Source: Chalara sp. BL73
Taxonomy: Eukaryota; Ascomycota; Leotiomycetes; Helotiales
DNA length: 64,000 bases
NCBI GenBank assembly: GCA_918026815.1
Contig: CAKJVC010000196.1
Coordinates: forward strand, 357,674 to 421,673
Reading direction: 5' to 3'
A program made the translations under genes and the position numbers. Positions 60,874 through 64,000 of the stretch are shown here, one piece after another (position 1 is the first letter of the stretch; every line of letters begins with the position of its first letter). The notes under the pieces were generated by a model, which was not told the DNA's origin, did no database searches, and was given only the letters and a program-made list of their open reading frames with translations.

Positions 60874-63800
60874 ATGGCTGAGAGACTGAACTTCCTTCTC
60901 TTCGGGGACCAATCACTTTCTGTATATGAAACCTTAGTCGACTTCTTCAAAAGGGAAAACTTCGGTATCCTAGCAAAGACGTTCTTGGATAGAACAGCAA
61001 CAGCACTCCAGGATGAAGTTGACAAACTATCAAGCGTGGACCGGAAAGGAATACCAAAATTCTCTACAATACAGCAGCTGAACGAGAAATACCATGTTCA
61101 GACACAAAAGACATCGGCATTGGATAGCGCATTGATGTGTATCACGCAGTTAGTCTTGTACATTGAGTGAGTATTTCTCTATATCGTCAAGTACGTTAGC
61201 TGACGACTGATCAGACGAGAGGAAACATTACAAGATGGTAACAGTAAGGCACAGGATAATTGTCTTGTTGGCCTTTGTAGTGGATCACTCACAGCAACCG
61301 CCATAACAAGTGCTCCTTCCCTGTCGCTCCTTGTGCCTATCGCCACGGAAATAATTCTGGTAGCTTTCCGCATTGGTCTCTATGTCAGTGCGATGGCGGA
61401 GCAGCTTGATGCGATGGACGAGTCTGCTCAAAGTTGGACATATATCATTCCGGATATAAATGAAGAGGCAGCAAGGTCGATTCTTACCGGTTTTCACACG
61501 TCACGTGTAAGTCATTGAACAGTCGCTACTACAAAATACCGCCTAATACATTCATAGGGTGTTTCCATCTCAGCAAAGTGTACATAAGTGCTGTCACAGC
61601 TACTAATATTGCTATTACGGGACCACCATCCACCCTTAAATCTCTGCTCGACGCCAAGGTCTTTGAGAAGACACCAGTCGCCCTTCCCATCCACGGGCCA
61701 TATCACGCTGCTCACTTGCATGCTACCACTGAACTCGAAAAGACGCTTCGTCTTAAAAATACTTTCATTTCTAGGACATTAAGCAACTTTCAGCCACGCT
61801 TCCCAGTTCTTTCTTGCACCAGCGGAAAGTGGTATGAGGAGAATAATTGCTACAAACTCCTTCTCTGCGTAATCCGGGAAATACTCACCGAGCCTCTTCA
61901 CTTTTACCGCATTCTTGACGGTTGTGTCGAAAAGGCTCAGGGATATCATGGTTCAAAATGTTACATCGTTCCATTTGGTCCAACACACGCTACGAGCAGC
62001 CTGGCAAACGCAATCAGTACACAGACCAGTCTCGAGGTTGCGGTTCGCCGTTCACCATCAATTGATGGCGACTCAAGTCGATCTGCATCTTTCGTGAGAG
62101 ACAAGTTGGCTATAACGGGAATGGCGGGTCGCTTCCCGGATGCTGCAAGCCATGAAAAGTTATGGGAGCTCCTTGAACAGGGGTTAGATGTGCACCGAGA
62201 GGTACCGAAAGATCGCTTTGATGTGAGGACACATTTTGATCCTGCTGGCAAAGCCCGAAATACAAGCCACACACCTTATGGATGTTGGATTGAGAACCCT
62301 GGACTTTTTGACCCTAGGTTTTTCAACATGTCGCCTCGTGAAGCTTTGCAAACAGATCCAATGCAAAGAATGGCTCTGTCAACAGCATATGAAGCCCTTG
62401 AGATGTCTGGTTACGTCCCAAACAGAACACGGTCTACACAACTCGATCGAATCGGAACCTTCTATGGGCAAACTAGTGACGACTGGCGAGAGATTAATGC
62501 GGCTCAGGATGTTGATACATATTTTATCACTGGTGGTGTGAGGGCGTTTGGACCTGGGAGAATCAATTACCACTTTGGTTTCTCTGGTCCATCATTCAAC
62601 ATTGATACAGCCTGCTCGTCAAGTGCAGCAGCACTACAGCTAGCCGCTACATCATTATGGGCTAAAGATTGCGACACTGCCGTTGTTGGTGGCCTCTCCT
62701 GCATGACCAATTCGGACATCTTCGCAGGGTTGAGCCGTGGTCAGTTTCTGTCAAAGAAGGGGCCTTGCGCTACTTTCGATAACGATGCTGATGGCTATTG
62801 CCGAGCTGATGCATGCGCTACTGTCATCATTAAACGTCTTGAGGATGCTATCGCTGATAACGACAATGTGTTGGGAGTTATCTTGGGCACAGCGACTAAT
62901 CATTCGGCAGATGCAATCTCCATCACCCATCCCCACGGCCCCACTCAAGAAGTATTGTATACCGGTATCTTGGACAAGGCTGGCATCGACCCTATCGAGA
63001 TCGACTATGTGGAGATGCACGGAACTGGTACGCAAGCAGGAGATGGTACTGAAATGGTCTCAGTGACCAACGTATTTGCACCAAGTGGCCGGCGTAAGAG
63101 AAGAGCAGATCAGCCGTTGTTCCTTGGCGCTGTGAAGGCAAACGTGGGACATGGTGAAGCAGCTTCTGGTATTACCGCTCTTATCAAGTGCTTGATGATG
63201 CTACAGTACAATTCAATTCCCCGCATGTAGGCATCAAGAATATCATCAATCAGGGTTTTCCAAGAGACCTAGCTGATCGGAATGTCAATATTGCTTTCTC
63301 CAAGACACCCTTCAGAAGCAGGGCCGATCGAGCGCGCCGGATATATGTGAGTAATTTCAGCGCCGCTGGCAGCAATACTGGAATGCTTCTCGAGGAGGGT
63401 CCAACTCGGGTACGGGCCTACCCTGATCTTCGCCCAGCTCATGTTGTTGCCGTTACAGCGAAATCCAAATCAGCACTACACAGAAATGTTGAGCGTTTGA
63501 ATCAATATCTCAAATCAAACCAAAATATCTCAATTGCAGACTTGGCTTATACCACAACAGCTAGACGTATCCAACACAATTGGCGCATATCGGTCACTGG
63601 CTCTGATGTGTCCCAGATTCAATCTGAGTTGATGTCAAAACTGCAGAATGAGAAGTCAGTCCCGATCTCTCCTACGGCACCCAGAGTCGCTTTCTTGTTC
63701 ACTGGTCAAGGCTCGCATTATGCGGCTTTAGGCAAGGAGCTATACGATAATTCATCGCTCTTCCAGCAGAGCATACAAGAGCTTGACAAACTAGCATTGA

Positions 63801-64000
63801 TACATGGGTTTCCAAGCTTTGTGCCATTGATTGATGGCAGTGCTGAGGTTGATACTCTGTCACCCATTGTCATACAACTTGGTCTCGTTTGTTTCGAGGT
63901 CTCCCTCGCAAGATTGTGGTCGTCATGGGGAATCAAACCATCAGTAGTGGTCGGACACAGCCTCGGCGAGTATGCTGCTCTCCACATTGCTGGTGTACTT
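60874..64000 (+). CDS. Non-reducing polyketide synthase (SAT-KS-AT...), partial, with two frame breaks
   Basis: Exons 60874-61166, 61215-61506 and 61558 onward. The SAT domain (about 60874-62000) has its active cysteine in NCLVGLCSGSLTA. The ketosynthase starts near 62098 (AITGMAGRFPDA), with catalytic Cys in NIDTACSSSAAALQ and His in EMHGTGTQAGD and KANVGHGEAASG. The acyltransferase begins near 63690 (FLFTGQGSHYAALG), with nucleophile in VGHSLGEYAALHIAGVL, where the window ends. Later domains (PT, ACP, TE or others) are outside. Frame breaks: an A3 run at 61575-61577 and a C4 run at 63219-63222 (the apparent stop at 63228), each one base short. The enzyme would make an aromatic polyketide; the clade and product cannot be told from these domains. 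Confidence 0.9.

Overview
The window is 64 kb of a filamentous ascomycete chromosome. Multi-exon genes with short GT...AG introns (about 45-210 nt), fungal-only regulator families (Zn2Cys6, PF11951), RTT109, an Ayg1-type hydrolase, a DUF6546-type F-box protein and a non-reducing polyketide synthase all point to Pezizomycotina. Leotiomycetes is my best guess, but it is an inference. No tRNA, rRNA or CRISPR was found. Exon joins were worked out by hand from splice sites and reading-frame continuity.

Left part (0-40 kb), mostly intact genes. In order: a secreted AA5 copper-radical oxidase with two PAN-like repeats (883-3169 -); a four-knuckle zinc protein (5067-5870 +); an Ayg1-like hydrolase (6201-7713 -) beside a PF11951 regulator (8161-10186 -); a two-exon gene for an 1820-aa protein with a CUE-like motif and a SNF2 ATPase (12358-17872 +). 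Next come housekeeping genes: YAR1, a small C4 membrane protein, a GC-rich hypothetical ORF, the AP-1 mu chain, Opi1, a TAP-like alpha/beta hydrolase, an amidase converging on a Zn2Cys6 regulator, and RTT109 divergent from mitochondrial ribosomal protein mL57. Every recognised gene here closes without a frameshift.

Right part (41-64 kb), accessory in character. It holds an F-box gene, a small secreted protein, AT-rich DNA with a 17-nt tandem repeat, a Zn2Cys6/fungal_trans regulator, a C-24(28) sterol reductase (ERG4 family), a decayed non-LTR retrotransposon with nested 3'-end copies, a DUF885 metallopeptidase, a cytochrome P450, and a divergent SAT-KS-AT polyketide synthase that runs off the right edge. 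The P450-PKS pair looks like the edge of a secondary-metabolite cluster.

Most recognisable genes right of 41 kb (the small secreted protein is an exception) need one or more single-base frame corrections, mostly at short homopolymers and mostly as apparent deletions. The catalytic motifs that lie within the window are preserved. The genes left of 40 kb need none. This contrast is the most striking signal in the window: it means either locally poor consensus or a block of recently broken genes.
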